From the IMG/VR virus record IMGVR_UViG_3300027965_000213, positions 1 to 34,259 of that record: a stretch of DNA of 34,259 nucleotides. One strand, written 5' to 3'. The stretch's first letter is position 1. The number at the start of each line of letters is the position of its first letter. Source of the DNA: a virus. Positions 15,605-23,987 of this stretch are shown piece after piece. The position numbers and the translations under genes are program-made. The notes under the pieces were generated by a model, which was not told where the DNA came from, searched no databases, and was given only the letters and a program-made list of their open reading frames with translations.

Positions 15605-15634
15605 CGTTTGATTATGAAGGCTACGCCGGAGCAC

Positions 15635-15786
15635 GCAACAGCTAGATGAGTGCGCAGCGCATTTAATTACATGTTACTCCGAATCTCAATCCCCCTCGCT
15701 TCGCTTCTGCCAATGATGGTTCAACGCTTCAGTCCGATGTGACCAAAAGCCGCTCCGCGTCGAGAACGGGGGAAACGTGTGGGACG
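15635..15786. other. Short non-coding interval
   Basis: AT-richer than the structural genes. I see no gene, repeat or clear promoter. It could contain the promoter of the minus-strand gene ending at 15296. Confidence 0.3.
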
Positions 15787-15996
15787 TCATTGGCGGTCAT
15801 CCAGAACGGAGGGAGGAATGGATAGGGGGTCGGCGAAAGGGGGCCAATCAAAATGGCCATTTCGAAAGTCGATGGCGCAATCGTCCCGTTCTGGAACTGA
15901 GTAGAGCGTTCGTGGGTTGTCGGTGCGCGAGGTAAACCCAGCCGCTAGCCGGCCCTGGGAGGCTTCGATGGCCTGATAGTCAACTACTGAATCCGA
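15787..15996 (-). other. Unannotated open frame, possible gene remnant
   Basis: On the minus strand a frame of 69 codons is open from 15996 (TAA at 15997-15999) to a TGA at 15787-15789. It reads like protein (DYQAIEASQGRLAAGF, TDNPRTLYSVPERDD, DFDWPPFADPLSIPP-like segments) but has no ATG, GTG or TTG start. It slightly overlaps the end of the upstream minus-strand gene in the -1 frame. It may be a decayed gene, or the end of a protein split by a frameshift. Confidence 0.35.
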
Positions 15997-16337
15997 TTAG
16001 GGAAGAAATCACCAGTTTGAGGATTATAGGCGTGCAGGCCGTGCTTATGCGCTGTTTGCACGATAAATGGCGCAGCCTCTTCGTATCGCGACCAGACCAG
16101 CGATATGTTGATGAAATCGCCGATAATATTTCCCACGAGTGGACCGTCTCCCCAAACCGTGTCCGTAGTTTCGGCGAGGTCGGGATAGCGCGCAATGAGA
16201 TCGCTGACGAACATCACGAGCGTTTCAGAGGGAGGAACTTTTGATCTCCCTTGAAGCGCACGAACTTTATCTCGGAAATTAGAGTCCGCCGGATCGAGCT
16301 GGAGGTTAGGAGCCCAGCAGTAGATATGAGCGGTCAC
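15984..16337 (-). CDS. Candidate immunity-type small protein
   Basis: A 117-residue protein from a GTG start. MTAHIYCWAPNLQLDPADS at the start, then VMFVSDLIARYPDLAETTDT, a hydrophobic NIIGDFINISLVW, and AHKHGLHAYNPQTGDFF at the end. The last motif is typical of small immunity-like hypotheticals beside polymorphic toxins. No toxin tip is visible beside it, so it may be an orphan immunity gene. Family not named with confidence. Confidence 0.6.
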   Translation of the reverse strand: MTAHIYCWAPNLQLDPADSNFRDKVRALQGRSKVPPSETLVMFVSDLIARYPDLAETTDTVWGDGPLVGNIIGDFINISLVWSRYEEAAPFIVQTAHKHGLHAYNPQTGDFFPNRIQ

Positions 16338-16545
16338 GAGCTAGAGTCCTCACGAGTACGCATGGACCGGCTCCGCAATTGATTCAGGCTAGCCGCAGAA
16401 AACAATCGACATATCAAAGCTGACCGCATCGATCTAGGACGCTCTCATCGCTCCGTAAGAGCCGCTGCGCGCAGGGGCGACGGCGCGCCGTTGCAATTTC
16501 CGAATCCCTCGCTTCGACCTCTTTCTTACTAATGGAGAAACGTCA
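16338..16545. other. Leader region of the tail operon
   Basis: 208 bases lie between the GTG of the minus-strand gene and the tail tube start. They must hold the divergent promoter for that gene and may hold one for the tail genes. The only clear element is the ribosome site in aatggagaaacgtca just before ATG 16546. Confidence 0.35.
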
Positions 16546-17280
16546 ATGTTCGTCTTCGGATCCGGCGTGCTGATCGGCACGCCGCAAGGCGGCTCGCCGA
16601 TCAATTTCGGCTTGGCGCAGGAAGTCTCGCTCAATGTCAGCACGACGACCAAAGCCCTGTTCGGCCAGTACAACTTTCCGGTCGCGATCGGCTCGGGCAC
16701 GCGCAAGATGGCCGGCAAGGCCAAGATGGCGCGGATTTCCGGCCAGGCGCTCGGCGCCTTGTTCTTCGGCGTGACGCCGACTTCCGGCGGGACTTTGACG
16801 CAATTCGGCGAGGCGGCGGCGGTGCCGGGCGCGTCGCCCTATACATACACGGTCGTCAATCACACGACGTTCGTTTCCGACCAGGGCGTCGTCTATGCGG
16901 CGAGCGGGCTGCCGCTGAAACAGGTGGCTTCCGGCCCGGCGACGGGACAATATTCGGTTGCTGCCGGCGTCTATACGTTCGCCGCCGGCGACGCAGGCGC
17001 GGCCGTGCTGGTCAGCTATACCTATACGAATACGTCGAGCGGCGAGAACGTCGCCGTCGCTTCGCAATTGATCGGCCCGACCGTCTCCTTCTCGGCCAAT
17101 CTCTTTGCCGCCGATCCGACCACCGGCAAGCAATTCTCGGTGCTGCTCTATAATTGCGTCGCCGAGAAACTCGCCTTCGGCACCAAGCTCGAGGATTTCG
17201 TCATGCCCGAGCTCGACTTCCAATGCTTCGCCAACAGCGCCGGCCAGGTGTGCCAGCTCAATTTCGGAGACGCCGCGTGA
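16546..17280 (+). CDS. Major tail tube protein with beta-rich insert
   Basis: A 244-residue protein in the g9 position of GTA-like clusters. FGSGVLIGTPQGG near the N-terminus, FGLAQEVSLNVSTTTKALFG and MAGKAKMARISGQALGALFF are usual for this class of tube protein, and VSFSANLFAADPTTGKQFSV, LEDFVMPELDFQCFA close the tube core. Residues 111-161 (SDQGVVYAASG to AVLVSYTY) are a module also present in the connector at 12829; it probably faces outward. Tube subunits stack as hexamers around the tape measure. The stop overlaps the next gene's GTG. Confidence 0.88.
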   Translation: MFVFGSGVLIGTPQGGSPINFGLAQEVSLNVSTTTKALFGQYNFPVAIGSGTRKMAGKAKMARISGQALGALFFGVTPTSGGTLTQFGEAAAVPGASPYTYTVVNHTTFVSDQGVVYAASGLPLKQVASGPATGQYSVAAGVYTFAAGDAGAAVLVSYTYTNTSSGENVAVASQLIGPTVSFSANLFAADPTTGKQFSVLLYNCVAEKLAFGTKLEDFVMPELDFQCFANSAGQVCQLNFGDAA

Positions 17281-17657
17281 ACGAAGAGCCGTTTACGGTC
17301 GCGCTCGGCGGCCGGTCTTGGGCGCTGCCGCATCTGCCGTTCCGCGCCATCAAGAAAATCCAGCCGCTCCTGTTTCAGCTCTATGGCGAGCTCGGCGGCG
17401 CCGAGGCTTCGCTACAGAGCCTCGCGCGCTTCACCGAGGCGCAGCTCGACCGGCTGGCCGAGGCGGCCTATGTCGCCGTCGCCGTCGTCGACAAGGAGCT
17501 CAGCCGCGAGGCGTTTTTCGAGCTGCCCTTCTCGGTCGGCGAATTGATGCTCGCCTTTCCGGCGATCGCGCGGGCCGCGGGCCTCAAGCCGATCCCGCCG
17601 GAGCAAGCGGCGGCGGAGGCGCCACGCCCTTTGGGGGAGTCGATTTCGACCGGCTGA
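17277..17657 (+). CDS. Tail assembly chaperone, 0-frame product
   Basis: A 126-residue protein from GTG 17277 (GTGA overlap with the tube stop). FTVALGGRSWALPHLPFRA, IQPLLFQLYGELG and FFELPFSVGELMLAFPAIA match GTA-type tail assembly chaperones, which coat the tape measure during tail building and are absent from the finished virion. Near its 3' end is a slippery CCCTTTGGGGG, giving a longer -1 product. The 0-frame tail after the site (GESISTG) is short and featureless, as in lambda G. Confidence 0.85.
   Translation: MNEEPFTVALGGRSWALPHLPFRAIKKIQPLLFQLYGELGGAEASLQSLARFTEAQLDRLAEAAYVAVAVVDKELSREAFFELPFSVGELMLAFPAIARAAGLKPIPPEQAAAEAPRPLGESISTG
17627..17637 (+). promoter_or_regulatory. -1 ribosomal frameshift site
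   Basis: The 0-frame codons are cgc cct ttg ggg gag. C CCT TTG (17627-17633) is a canonical X XXY YYZ heptamer, and T TTG GGG (17630-17636) is a second overlapping one. Slippage gives CCC TTT GGG GGA in the -1 frame, which stays open to 17887. Such sites in this gene are conserved in siphoviruses as the G/GT system. Confidence 0.85.
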
Positions 17658-17887
17658 TCGCTCACGTCGTCGCCAATACCGGCTGGACCTGGGACGAGGT
17701 CGAAGACGGCCTCACCTTGCCGCGCCTCGCCGCGCTACAGGCCGAGTGGCGCGACAATCCGCCGGCGCATTGGCTGCTCGCGGCGCTGGCGAAGTACAGG
17801 CGGCCGTCGGAAACCGAGGGTTCAGAGGGTCGCCGGCAGACGACCATCGCTGCGATCCAAGCTGCTTTTCCGCATGGGCGATCGTGA
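17634..17887 (+). CDS. Tail assembly chaperone, -1 frame extension (GT-like)
   Basis: About 84 residues read only after -1 slippage, making a fusion of about 203 residues. The sequence FDRLIAHVVANTGWTWDEVE, LTLPRLAALQAEWRDNPPAH and AALAKYRR has clear coding character, yet the frame has no ATG, GTG or TTG start before a TTG in LTLP. RcGTA instead encodes the equivalent pair as separate genes (g10 and g10.1), so this frameshift arrangement is the phage-like state. The extension is expected to bind the tape measure. Confidence 0.8.
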
Positions 17888-17912
17888 TGCGCGCGAAAAC
17901 TGAGGGTGCCAG

Positions 17913-19229
17913 ATGTCCGACGCCAATCTCGAAGTCCGCTTTTCCGCCTCGGTCGACGACCTGACCCAAGGCGTCGCCGAGGTGAAAGACGCGCTCGCCG
18001 ACCTCACCGAGGCGGCGGGCCGGATGAACGGCCAATATCAGACGCTCGGCGCCTCGATCGTCGCGGCGATGTCGCCGGATAAGTTGCGCGCCTTCGATGC
18101 GGCGCTGCTTTCGTCGGCGTCGCTCGAAAAATCGCTCGCCGCCGCGCATGATCAGGCCGCCAAGGCGATTCGCGACGGCGACGACGCTTCTTACGCTGAC
18201 GCCGTGCGCGCGGCCAAACTCGCGGTGAACGAGGAGGTCAAGGCCGTCCAGGACGGTTTAAGGCAGAAGCTTTCGCTCTACGCCGCCGAAACGCAGCGCC
18301 ATGAAATCACTCAGGAGCAGAAAGCGGCGCTGTCGCGCCAGGCTATGGACGAAGAATATCAAGCCGAGCTCGCGCTGCTGCAGAAGGAGATGGCGCTGAG
18401 CGGGCAGACGCTAACGCAGAAGCAGCAGATCGACGACAAGATCCTCGACGCTGAGCGCCGCCATCAAGATCAGGTCGCGCAACTCATTCAACGATCGCTC
18501 ACGGCGCAGCAGCGCGAATACGAGGGCTACGCCAACGCCGTCACGCAAGCCTTCAATTCGCAATTGCGCGGCCTGCTCGCCGGCACGACCAACTGGCACA
18601 CGGCTTTCAAGAACATGCTCAGCGATCTGCTGATCAGGTTCATCGAATGGGGCGAGACGACGGTCGTCCAACATGTCGCCAACGAAGCGGCGAAGACCGC
18701 GGCGACCTCCGCCGGCGTCGCGGCGCGAACCGGCGCGGAGCAGGCGGGCGCGTCGGCCTCGCTCGCCATGCAGGCCTCGACGATCATCCGCTCGATCCTG
18801 TCCTCGGCGGCGGAGGCCTTCGCCGGCGTCTTCGGCTTCTTGTCGCCGATCTTGGGGCCGCTCGCGGCGGGCCCGGCTGCGGCGGCGCATGCGATGGTCG
18901 CCGGCATGGCCGGCGAGGTCGCCTCGGCTGATATCGGCATGTGGCGCGTTCCGTCCGACATGCTGACGCTGGTCCACCACAACGAATTGGTCATGCCGGC
19001 GGCGCAGGCTTCGGCTTTCCGCGACATGCTCAGCGATTCGGCGAACGGCGGCGCGGCCTCGGGCCGTGCGGTTCATATTCATCCGACCACTAATTTCCAC
19101 GTTTCGGCGATCGATTCCGGCTCGGTCGCGCAATGGATCAAGGCGAACAGCGCGTCGATGGCCAAGGCCATGGACGAGGCGGCGCGCCATGGGGCGCTGC
19201 TCGGGTTGCGACGGCTCGCCGGCGCTTAA
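17913..19229 (+). CDS. Short tail tape measure protein
   Basis: A 438-residue protein. Residues 1-220 are long helices with many Ala, Gln and Glu (AAHDQAAKAIRDGDDAS; LLQKEMALSGQTLTQKQQ). Next comes a membrane-interacting region (about 225-345) with IRSILSSAAEAFAGVFGFLS and a Gly/Ala-rich hydrophobic stretch. The conserved MWRVPSDMLTLVHHNELVMP-type segment and a terminal AMDEAARHGALLGLRRL complete it. At about 1.5 angstrom per residue it predicts a short tail of some 65 nm. It follows the frameshifted chaperone as usual. Confidence 0.85.
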   Translation: MSDANLEVRFSASVDDLTQGVAEVKDALADLTEAAGRMNGQYQTLGASIVAAMSPDKLRAFDAALLSSASLEKSLAAAHDQAAKAIRDGDDASYADAVRAAKLAVNEEVKAVQDGLRQKLSLYAAETQRHEITQEQKAALSRQAMDEEYQAELALLQKEMALSGQTLTQKQQIDDKILDAERRHQDQVAQLIQRSLTAQQREYEGYANAVTQAFNSQLRGLLAGTTNWHTAFKNMLSDLLIRFIEWGETTVVQHVANEAAKTAATSAGVAARTGAEQAGASASLAMQASTIIRSILSSAAEAFAGVFGFLSPILGPLAAGPAAAAHAMVAGMAGEVASADIGMWRVPSDMLTLVHHNELVMPAAQASAFRDMLSDSANGGAASGRAVHIHPTTNFHVSAIDSGSVAQWIKANSASMAKAMDEAARHGALLGLRRLAGA

Positions 19230-19247
19230 GATCGAGAAGGCCAGGCC

Positions 19248-21731
19248 ATGGGCTTCATCGGCGGCGTGCATCTCCTGCCCGCCACGGGCGAATTCACGTA
19301 CGACACCGTCGCTCATCAAGCCGCGCAAGCGGGCGGCGCGATGGCGGGCGTGAACACGTTCCATGCGCCTGGCGGCGCCAAGACGGACTATTCCTACGCG
19401 ATCGATCAGTTGCAGGCCGCGCATCCGGAATGCGGGACCGTCTCGGTCCTCTGCGCCTGGTTCGGCGATTCGCTCGATGCCGCGACCTGCCGGATCTATC
19501 CATCGACCAATTTCATCGGCGGCTCTTTCGAGCAGTTGTCCGGCTCCTCATGGACCGCCGATTCTTGGCGCGTCTCGGGCCTGACGCAGTCTTCGCCCGG
19601 CCTCATTCCGATCCCGACGAGCGGCGGCGGGGCGGTTTATGGCGGCACGCCGTCCGATCAGAGCGTCGTGCGCTGCATGCAGGACCTCAAGAGCCGCGGT
19701 TTCAAAGTCGTATTTTATCCGTTCATCCTGATGACCGCGGCCGGCCTGCCCTGGCGCGGGCGGATCGCTCATGCGCCGGATATGAGCAGCGCCGCGACCA
19801 GCGCGGTCCAAGCTTTCCTTGGCGACGCGACCCGCAATCAATTCACGCCGAATGCGGCCAACCTTACCGTCTCCTATTCCGGCTCGCCGACGGACTTCAC
19901 TTATCGGCGCATGATCCTTCACTACGCCTGGCTTTGCGCCTTGGCCGGCGGCGTCAATCTGTTCTTGCTCGGCTCGGAATTGCGCGGGCTCGAGACGATC
20001 CGAGGACCGGCCTGGACCAAGGTCGGGACGACCGACGGTTCGGGCGCCGCAATCTGGGACTATCCCTTCGTCGCTGGCTTGCAGGCGCTGGCGACCGACG
20101 TGCGGGCGATTTTCGACGGGCAAGGCCTGAGCAAGGACACGGCTAATCTCGAGAATCTCATCGCCTATTCGGCCGACTGGTCCGACTGGATGGGCTTTCA
20201 GCATCCGGGCGAGGGCGGGCAATGGCCGCATCTCGACCAGCTCTTCGCGCAAAACGAGATCGACGTCGTCGGCGTCGACAATTACCTGCCGCTCTCGGAT
20301 TGGACCAGCGACGGCGGCCTCGACGCGCTCACCTGGTCCGCGCCGGCGCCCTCCGGCGCCTGGCCGCCTTCAAGCGCGACATTGGGCGGCCTGGGGCTCT
20401 CCGGACCGCCGACCATCTATGATCTCGATTATCTCAAGGCCAATATCGAGGGCGGCGAGAAATTCAACTGGTACTACAACGACGGCGCCAATCTCGGCCG
20501 TGGTCTCGACCCGAACGGCTCGGACCAGCAACTCTCGCTGCCAGAAGGCGATCGGCTGGCTCAGGCTCGCAATCCGTACTATCCGAACCAGCAATTGCTC
20601 GCCAACAAGCAATTCCGCTGGTGGTGGTCCAACTCGCATCAGGCGATCTACGATGCCGGCGACGGCCTCGGCTGGGCACCGCATGGGCCGCAAACCGAGT
20701 GGCGAGCGCAGTCGAAGCCGCTCGCCTTCATCGAATACGGCTTTCCCGCCGCCGACCGAGCGACCAACCAGCCGAACGTGTTCTTCGACGCTGGCTCCAG
20801 CGAGAGCGCGACGCCCTATTGGTCCTTGTGGGCGGAGGCGGAAGGCGGCGCCTATCAACCGCAGCGCGACGATACGCTGATGATGCTGGCGCTGCAGGCG
20901 ATCTATGAATATTGGAACGGCGACGGCCACAACGAGACCTCGCCCGGCGGCGCCAAACTGATCGAATTCGCCTTGTCCTGCGTCTGGGCGTGGGACGCGC
21001 GGCCGTTTCCGACCTTTCCGCTCCTGACCAGCGAATGGGCGGACGCCGCCAATTGGCGGACCGGCAATTGGCTTTCCGGCCGCGGGCCGGCTTTGCCGCC
21101 GATTCCGCCTTCGCCGCCGCCGGCGCCCGGCGTCTATGCGAGCTTTCCGACGCTCGGAGCGCTCTCCTGGTCGACGCATATCGCGCCTCGCTTCGCGACC
21201 GATGTCGCGGCGCGCGTTTCGGGCCGCTCGAGCCGAAGGCCGCGCTACGCCGCAGCGCTTTACGACGTCGAGTTGACCTACGAGGTTTTGCGCGGCGATG
21301 CGGCGCATCTCGAACTGCAGACGATCGCCGGCTTTTTCGCGGCGATGCAGGGACGAACTCAGCCGTTCTGGCTCGCGCCGCCGGGCTTGGCGGAAGTCGC
21401 GGGCCAAGCGCTTGGGGCGGGCGACGGCGCGACGGTGAAATTTCCGCTCGTTCGCTCTCTTGGAACGTATGTCGAACTGGCCGCAGGAACGTCCGGCGTC
21501 GCCGCGGTCTATGTGAACGGCGCCGTAGCGCCGCCGACGAGCTACTCGGTCTCGGGCGGTTATGCGCCTGCGGTCGTATTCGTATCGCCGCCCGCACGCG
21601 GCGCGGCGGTCGCGGCCGATTTCGGTCTGCTCTGGCTCTGCCGATTTTCCGAGGACGTTGTCGATCTCGAGGAGTTCATGGCGATGCTCTTCGAATTGCG
21701 CATGCTGAAGCTGCAAACGGTGCGGCTGTGA
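19248..21731 (+). CDS. GTA TIM-barrel glycosidase-like domain fused to DUF2460
   Basis: An 827-residue protein. Residues 1-600 correspond to the GTA TIM-barrel-like domain that in RcGTA is part of the tail-tip protein gp15 (MTAAGLPWRGRIAHAPDM, FTYRRMILHYAWLCALAGGV, FLLGSELRGLETIRG, WSDWMGFQHPGEGGQWPHLD, DVVGVDNYLPLSDW). It probably binds or cuts surface polysaccharide; the catalytic acids are not certain. After a Pro-rich hinge (about 605-628), residues 630-827 are DUF2460 (VYASFPTLGALSWSTHI, TQPFWLAPPG, LGAGDGATVKFPL). The next gene is a second DUF2460 protein. The TIM barrel is thus on a different gene than in RcGTA. Confidence 0.82.
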   Translation: MGFIGGVHLLPATGEFTYDTVAHQAAQAGGAMAGVNTFHAPGGAKTDYSYAIDQLQAAHPECGTVSVLCAWFGDSLDAATCRIYPSTNFIGGSFEQLSGSSWTADSWRVSGLTQSSPGLIPIPTSGGGAVYGGTPSDQSVVRCMQDLKSRGFKVVFYPFILMTAAGLPWRGRIAHAPDMSSAATSAVQAFLGDATRNQFTPNAANLTVSYSGSPTDFTYRRMILHYAWLCALAGGVNLFLLGSELRGLETIRGPAWTKVGTTDGSGAAIWDYPFVAGLQALATDVRAIFDGQGLSKDTANLENLIAYSADWSDWMGFQHPGEGGQWPHLDQLFAQNEIDVVGVDNYLPLSDWTSDGGLDALTWSAPAPSGAWPPSSATLGGLGLSGPPTIYDLDYLKANIEGGEKFNWYYNDGANLGRGLDPNGSDQQLSLPEGDRLAQARNPYYPNQQLLANKQFRWWWSNSHQAIYDAGDGLGWAPHGPQTEWRAQSKPLAFIEYGFPAADRATNQPNVFFDAGSSESATPYWSLWAEAEGGAYQPQRDDTLMMLALQAIYEYWNGDGHNETSPGGAKLIEFALSCVWAWDARPFPTFPLLTSEWADAANWRTGNWLSGRGPALPPIPPSPPPAPGVYASFPTLGALSWSTHIAPRFATDVAARVSGRSSRRPRYAAALYDVELTYEVLRGDAAHLELQTIAGFFAAMQGRTQPFWLAPPGLAEVAGQALGAGDGATVKFPLVRSLGTYVELAAGTSGVAAVYVNGAVAPPTSYSVSGGYAPAVVFVSPPARGAAVAADFGLLWLCRFSEDVVDLEEFMAMLFELRMLKLQTVRL

Positions 21732-22345
21732 CCGCGCCGCCCGCCTTTCCGAATCTCGCCGGCCAAGGCTGGTCGGTCCACAAGAAGCCCGTATTCGCGA
21801 CGCTCGTCGCCGACCATGCCTCGGGTCGCGAAGTCCGCGACGCGCTGTGGCAATATCCTCTGTGGGAGTTCGAGCTTTGCTTCGACGGGCTTGCTTCGGA
21901 TTCGACGAGCTATCCCGGCCTTGGCGCGCAGTCGCTGCAGACCCTCATGGGACTATTCCTGCAAGCGCAGGGGCAGTTCGGGACATTCCTCTATACCGAC
22001 CCGACCGATTGCCGCGTTTCCGGCCAAGTCCTCGGAGCCGGCGACGGGGCTACGACTTCGTTCGCCTTCGTCCGTACGCTTGGCGGCTTCGCCGAGCCGG
22101 TCGGCTGGGTGACGAGCGTCGCGAGCGTGGCGCTGAACGGAGCGCCCCAAAGCTCGGGCTGGTCATTGACCAGTCCGAACACGCTTGTCTTCTCGTCGGC
22201 GCCCGGCTCGGGCGTCGCAGTAACGGCGAGCTTCTCCTACGCCTTCCAGTGCCGCTTCCTGGAGGATGGCCAGGACTTCGAGCAATTCATGCAGAATCTC
22301 TGGGCCGCGCCCAGCGTGAAATTCCGCTCGGTGCGCTCGTCATGA
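21728..22345 (+). CDS. DUF2460 distal tail protein (RcGTA g12-like)
   Basis: A 205-residue protein from GTG 21728 (GTGA overlap with the previous stop). FPNLAGQGWSVHKKPVFATL, LWQYPLWEFELCFDGL, MGLFLQAQGQFGTFLYTDP, GAGDGATTSFAFVRTLGG and a final FLEDGQDFEQFMQNLWAAPS mark DUF2460/TIGR02217, the distal tail ring. The C-terminal domain of the preceding protein is a paralogue, so two copies of this ring-type fold are encoded in tandem. Confidence 0.9.
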   Translation: MTAPPAFPNLAGQGWSVHKKPVFATLVADHASGREVRDALWQYPLWEFELCFDGLASDSTSYPGLGAQSLQTLMGLFLQAQGQFGTFLYTDPTDCRVSGQVLGAGDGATTSFAFVRTLGGFAEPVGWVTSVASVALNGAPQSSGWSLTSPNTLVFSSAPGSGVAVTASFSYAFQCRFLEDGQDFEQFMQNLWAAPSVKFRSVRSS

Positions 22346-22353
22346 CCATCCAT

Positions 22354-22436
22354 GTCATTTCCCGCGCAAGCGGGAGTCCAGGCTGAGCGAGGCTTCGAGC
22401 ATCCGGTTGTCTGGATGCCCGCTTCCCGCGGGCATG
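22354..22436. repeat. REP-like paired palindrome between tail genes
   Basis: catttcccgcgcaagcggga...tccag and, inverted, ctggatgcccgcttcccgcg...gcat form an imperfect nested palindrome. Its second half is itself a perfect 8-bp stem (22415-22422 and 22428-22435). It looks like the widespread bacterial REP family with a cccgcn(4)gcggg core. It is placed within the tail operon just before the hub gene. Confidence 0.65.
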
Positions 22437-22452
22437 TAAAGGGAGCGTCTCC

Positions 22453-23322
22453 ATGAAATCGGCCAGCCCGGCGCTGATCAATTTTCTCAACGCGGCGCGC
22501 GCCGCGCCGGACGCGCCCATCGCCTTCGCCGATTGCTTCACCTTCATCCTTTCGACCGGTCTCACCCTCGCCTATACGAATGTCGATCAGTCTGTCGCCT
22601 ATAGCGGCGTCACGTTCGCCGCGAACGGTCCGCTGGTTCAAGGCCTGAAATATCGCTGCTCGGTCGGGCTCGAAGTCGACAAGCAGCAGATCGCCATCGC
22701 GGCGCGGCCGACCGACCTTGTCGGCGGCGCGCCCTTCCTCGCCGCTTTGCGCGACGGGGCTTTCGACGGCTGCCGCGTCCAGCGCGACCGCGTCTTCATG
22801 AGCGCGCTCGGCCAGCCGCCGGTCGGCGGCGTGACATTGTTCAAAGGCCGCGTCGCAAGCGTCGATCAGGTCGGCCGCACCAGCGCCAAGGTGACGGTCG
22901 CCTCGGACCTCGTCCTGCTCGACATGGACATGCCGCGCAACCTCTATCAGCCGACCTGCCTGCACACGCTCTACGATTCCGGCTGCGGCGTGCCGCGCGG
23001 GACTTACGCGACGAATGGAACGGTCGGCGCGGGCTCGACCGTCGGCCTGATCAACTTCGCCGGCGCGCTCGCCATCCACACGCAAGGCTCGATCGTGATG
23101 ACGTCCGGCGCCGACGCCAATCTGCGCTCGACAGTGAAGGGCGTCGTCGCGGGGACGTCGCTGACGTTGATGTATCCCCTGCCGATCGCGCCGGCCGTCG
23201 GCGACGCCTTCACGGTTTACGCCGGCTGCGACCACACCAGCGCGACCTGCCAGACGCGGTTCAACAACCTGGCGAATTTCCGGGGTTTCCCGTACGTGCC
23301 GCCGCCGCAGGTGGCGTACTGA
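22453..23322 (+). CDS. DUF2163 baseplate hub protein (RcGTA g13-like)
   Basis: A 289-residue protein. N-terminal ALINFLNAARAAPDAPIAFA, FADCFTFILSTGLTLAYTNV, GLKYRCSVGLEVDKQQIAI and CTL-type segments match DUF2163, and the C-terminus from TLYDSGCGVPRGTYAT to GCDHTSATCQTRFNNLANF and GFPYVPPP matches the phage_BR0599 domain. The C-terminal Cys cluster could bind metal, as in related hubs, but that is family knowledge. A stretch at 23049-23091 is copied before an orphan toxin tip at 25742. It starts ATG 22453 after gggagcgtctcc. Confidence 0.9.
   Translation: MKSASPALINFLNAARAAPDAPIAFADCFTFILSTGLTLAYTNVDQSVAYSGVTFAANGPLVQGLKYRCSVGLEVDKQQIAIAARPTDLVGGAPFLAALRDGAFDGCRVQRDRVFMSALGQPPVGGVTLFKGRVASVDQVGRTSAKVTVASDLVLLDMDMPRNLYQPTCLHTLYDSGCGVPRGTYATNGTVGAGSTVGLINFAGALAIHTQGSIVMTSGADANLRSTVKGVVAGTSLTLMYPLPIAPAVGDAFTVYAGCDHTSATCQTRFNNLANFRGFPYVPPPQVAY
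23049..23091 (+). repeat. Hub segment, source copy of a 43-bp exact repeat
   Basis: gatcaacttcgccggcgcgc and the following bases recur without mismatch at 25742-25784, in the same reading frame (INFAGALAIHTQGS). Flanking bases do not match on either side. Confidence 0.9.
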
Positions 23323-23372
23323 CGCGCCGCGGCGCGGAACCGCCGCGCTTCTTTATCGCAATCGAGGTCCGC

Positions 23373-23987
23373 ATGCTCGTCGAAGAGATCGAGAAGGCGT
23401 GGGTTGCGCGCGCGAAGAGCGCGCCATTCTATCCGACGCCGACTTTCGTCGGCGACGCGTTGACTCTCGGCGCGGGAACTGTGATTGCGCGTACTAAAAG
23501 GCCTCTTGACACGCAAGAGAAGTCATCCGGCGATACGCGTGTCGTCGCGCTGCTCGCCACGGCGTTTCGGCGGGCGATCGGGCAAAAGGCTCGCGCTCAT
23601 TTGCGTTGCGCGCTGGAAAAGCGCGCGGAAGGCGACGAGCTTGTCGCTTCGATTCACCTGGCGTTGATGGGCTTGCCGCGTCTCGATCGGAACAATGGCG
23701 CGGCGCGCCGCCTTTTCGCCGCCGACCGATTGCTGCAGAAGGGCGTGACTCCGGAGACGATTTTCGCGGCGCTTGATCTCGACCCCACGTCGTCCGGCGA
23801 GTCGCTACGCAAATACAATCCCAATCAGCCGCGCGTCCCAGCCGGCAGTGGCCGGATGAGCGGGCAATGGACCTCGGGCGGCGACGCGCAAGCGGCAGCT
23901 ACACCTGCGCCTAACCTGCTGACAAGCCTTCCGCTCAAGGTCATTCGGAGACCTCCGCCGCCACAATGGCGACTGCCGCTGCGTTAA
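23373..23987 (+). CDS. Toxin-carrier protein, locus C (frameshifted)
   Basis: A 204-residue product. Residues 1-155 are the same carrier domain as in the gene at 8290 (VGDALTLGAGTVIA, DTRVVALLATAFRRAIG, LVASIHLALMGL, GAARRLFAADRLL, then KYNPNQPRVPAGSGRMSGQW). After about residue 178 the frame turns into an unlikely Pro/Arg-rich end, while the -1 frame from about 23915 reads on naturally (ADKPSAQGHSETSAATMATA) into the toxin region at 23966. A single-base loss near 23908-23920, a stretch of cct repeats, explains both. The gene follows the hub and is the third toxin locus. Carrier function is unknown. Confidence 0.7.
   Translation: MLVEEIEKAWVARAKSAPFYPTPTFVGDALTLGAGTVIARTKRPLDTQEKSSGDTRVVALLATAFRRAIGQKARAHLRCALEKRAEGDELVASIHLALMGLPRLDRNNGAARRLFAADRLLQKGVTPETIFAALDLDPTSSGESLRKYNPNQPRVPAGSGRMSGQWTSGGDAQAAATPAPNLLTSLPLKVIRRPPPPQWRLPLR

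Noticed and set aside
20370-21716. Long minus-strand open frame within the TIM-barrel gene
   Set aside because: Composition is Arg-rich and without domain character; the plus-strand gene is firmly identified.
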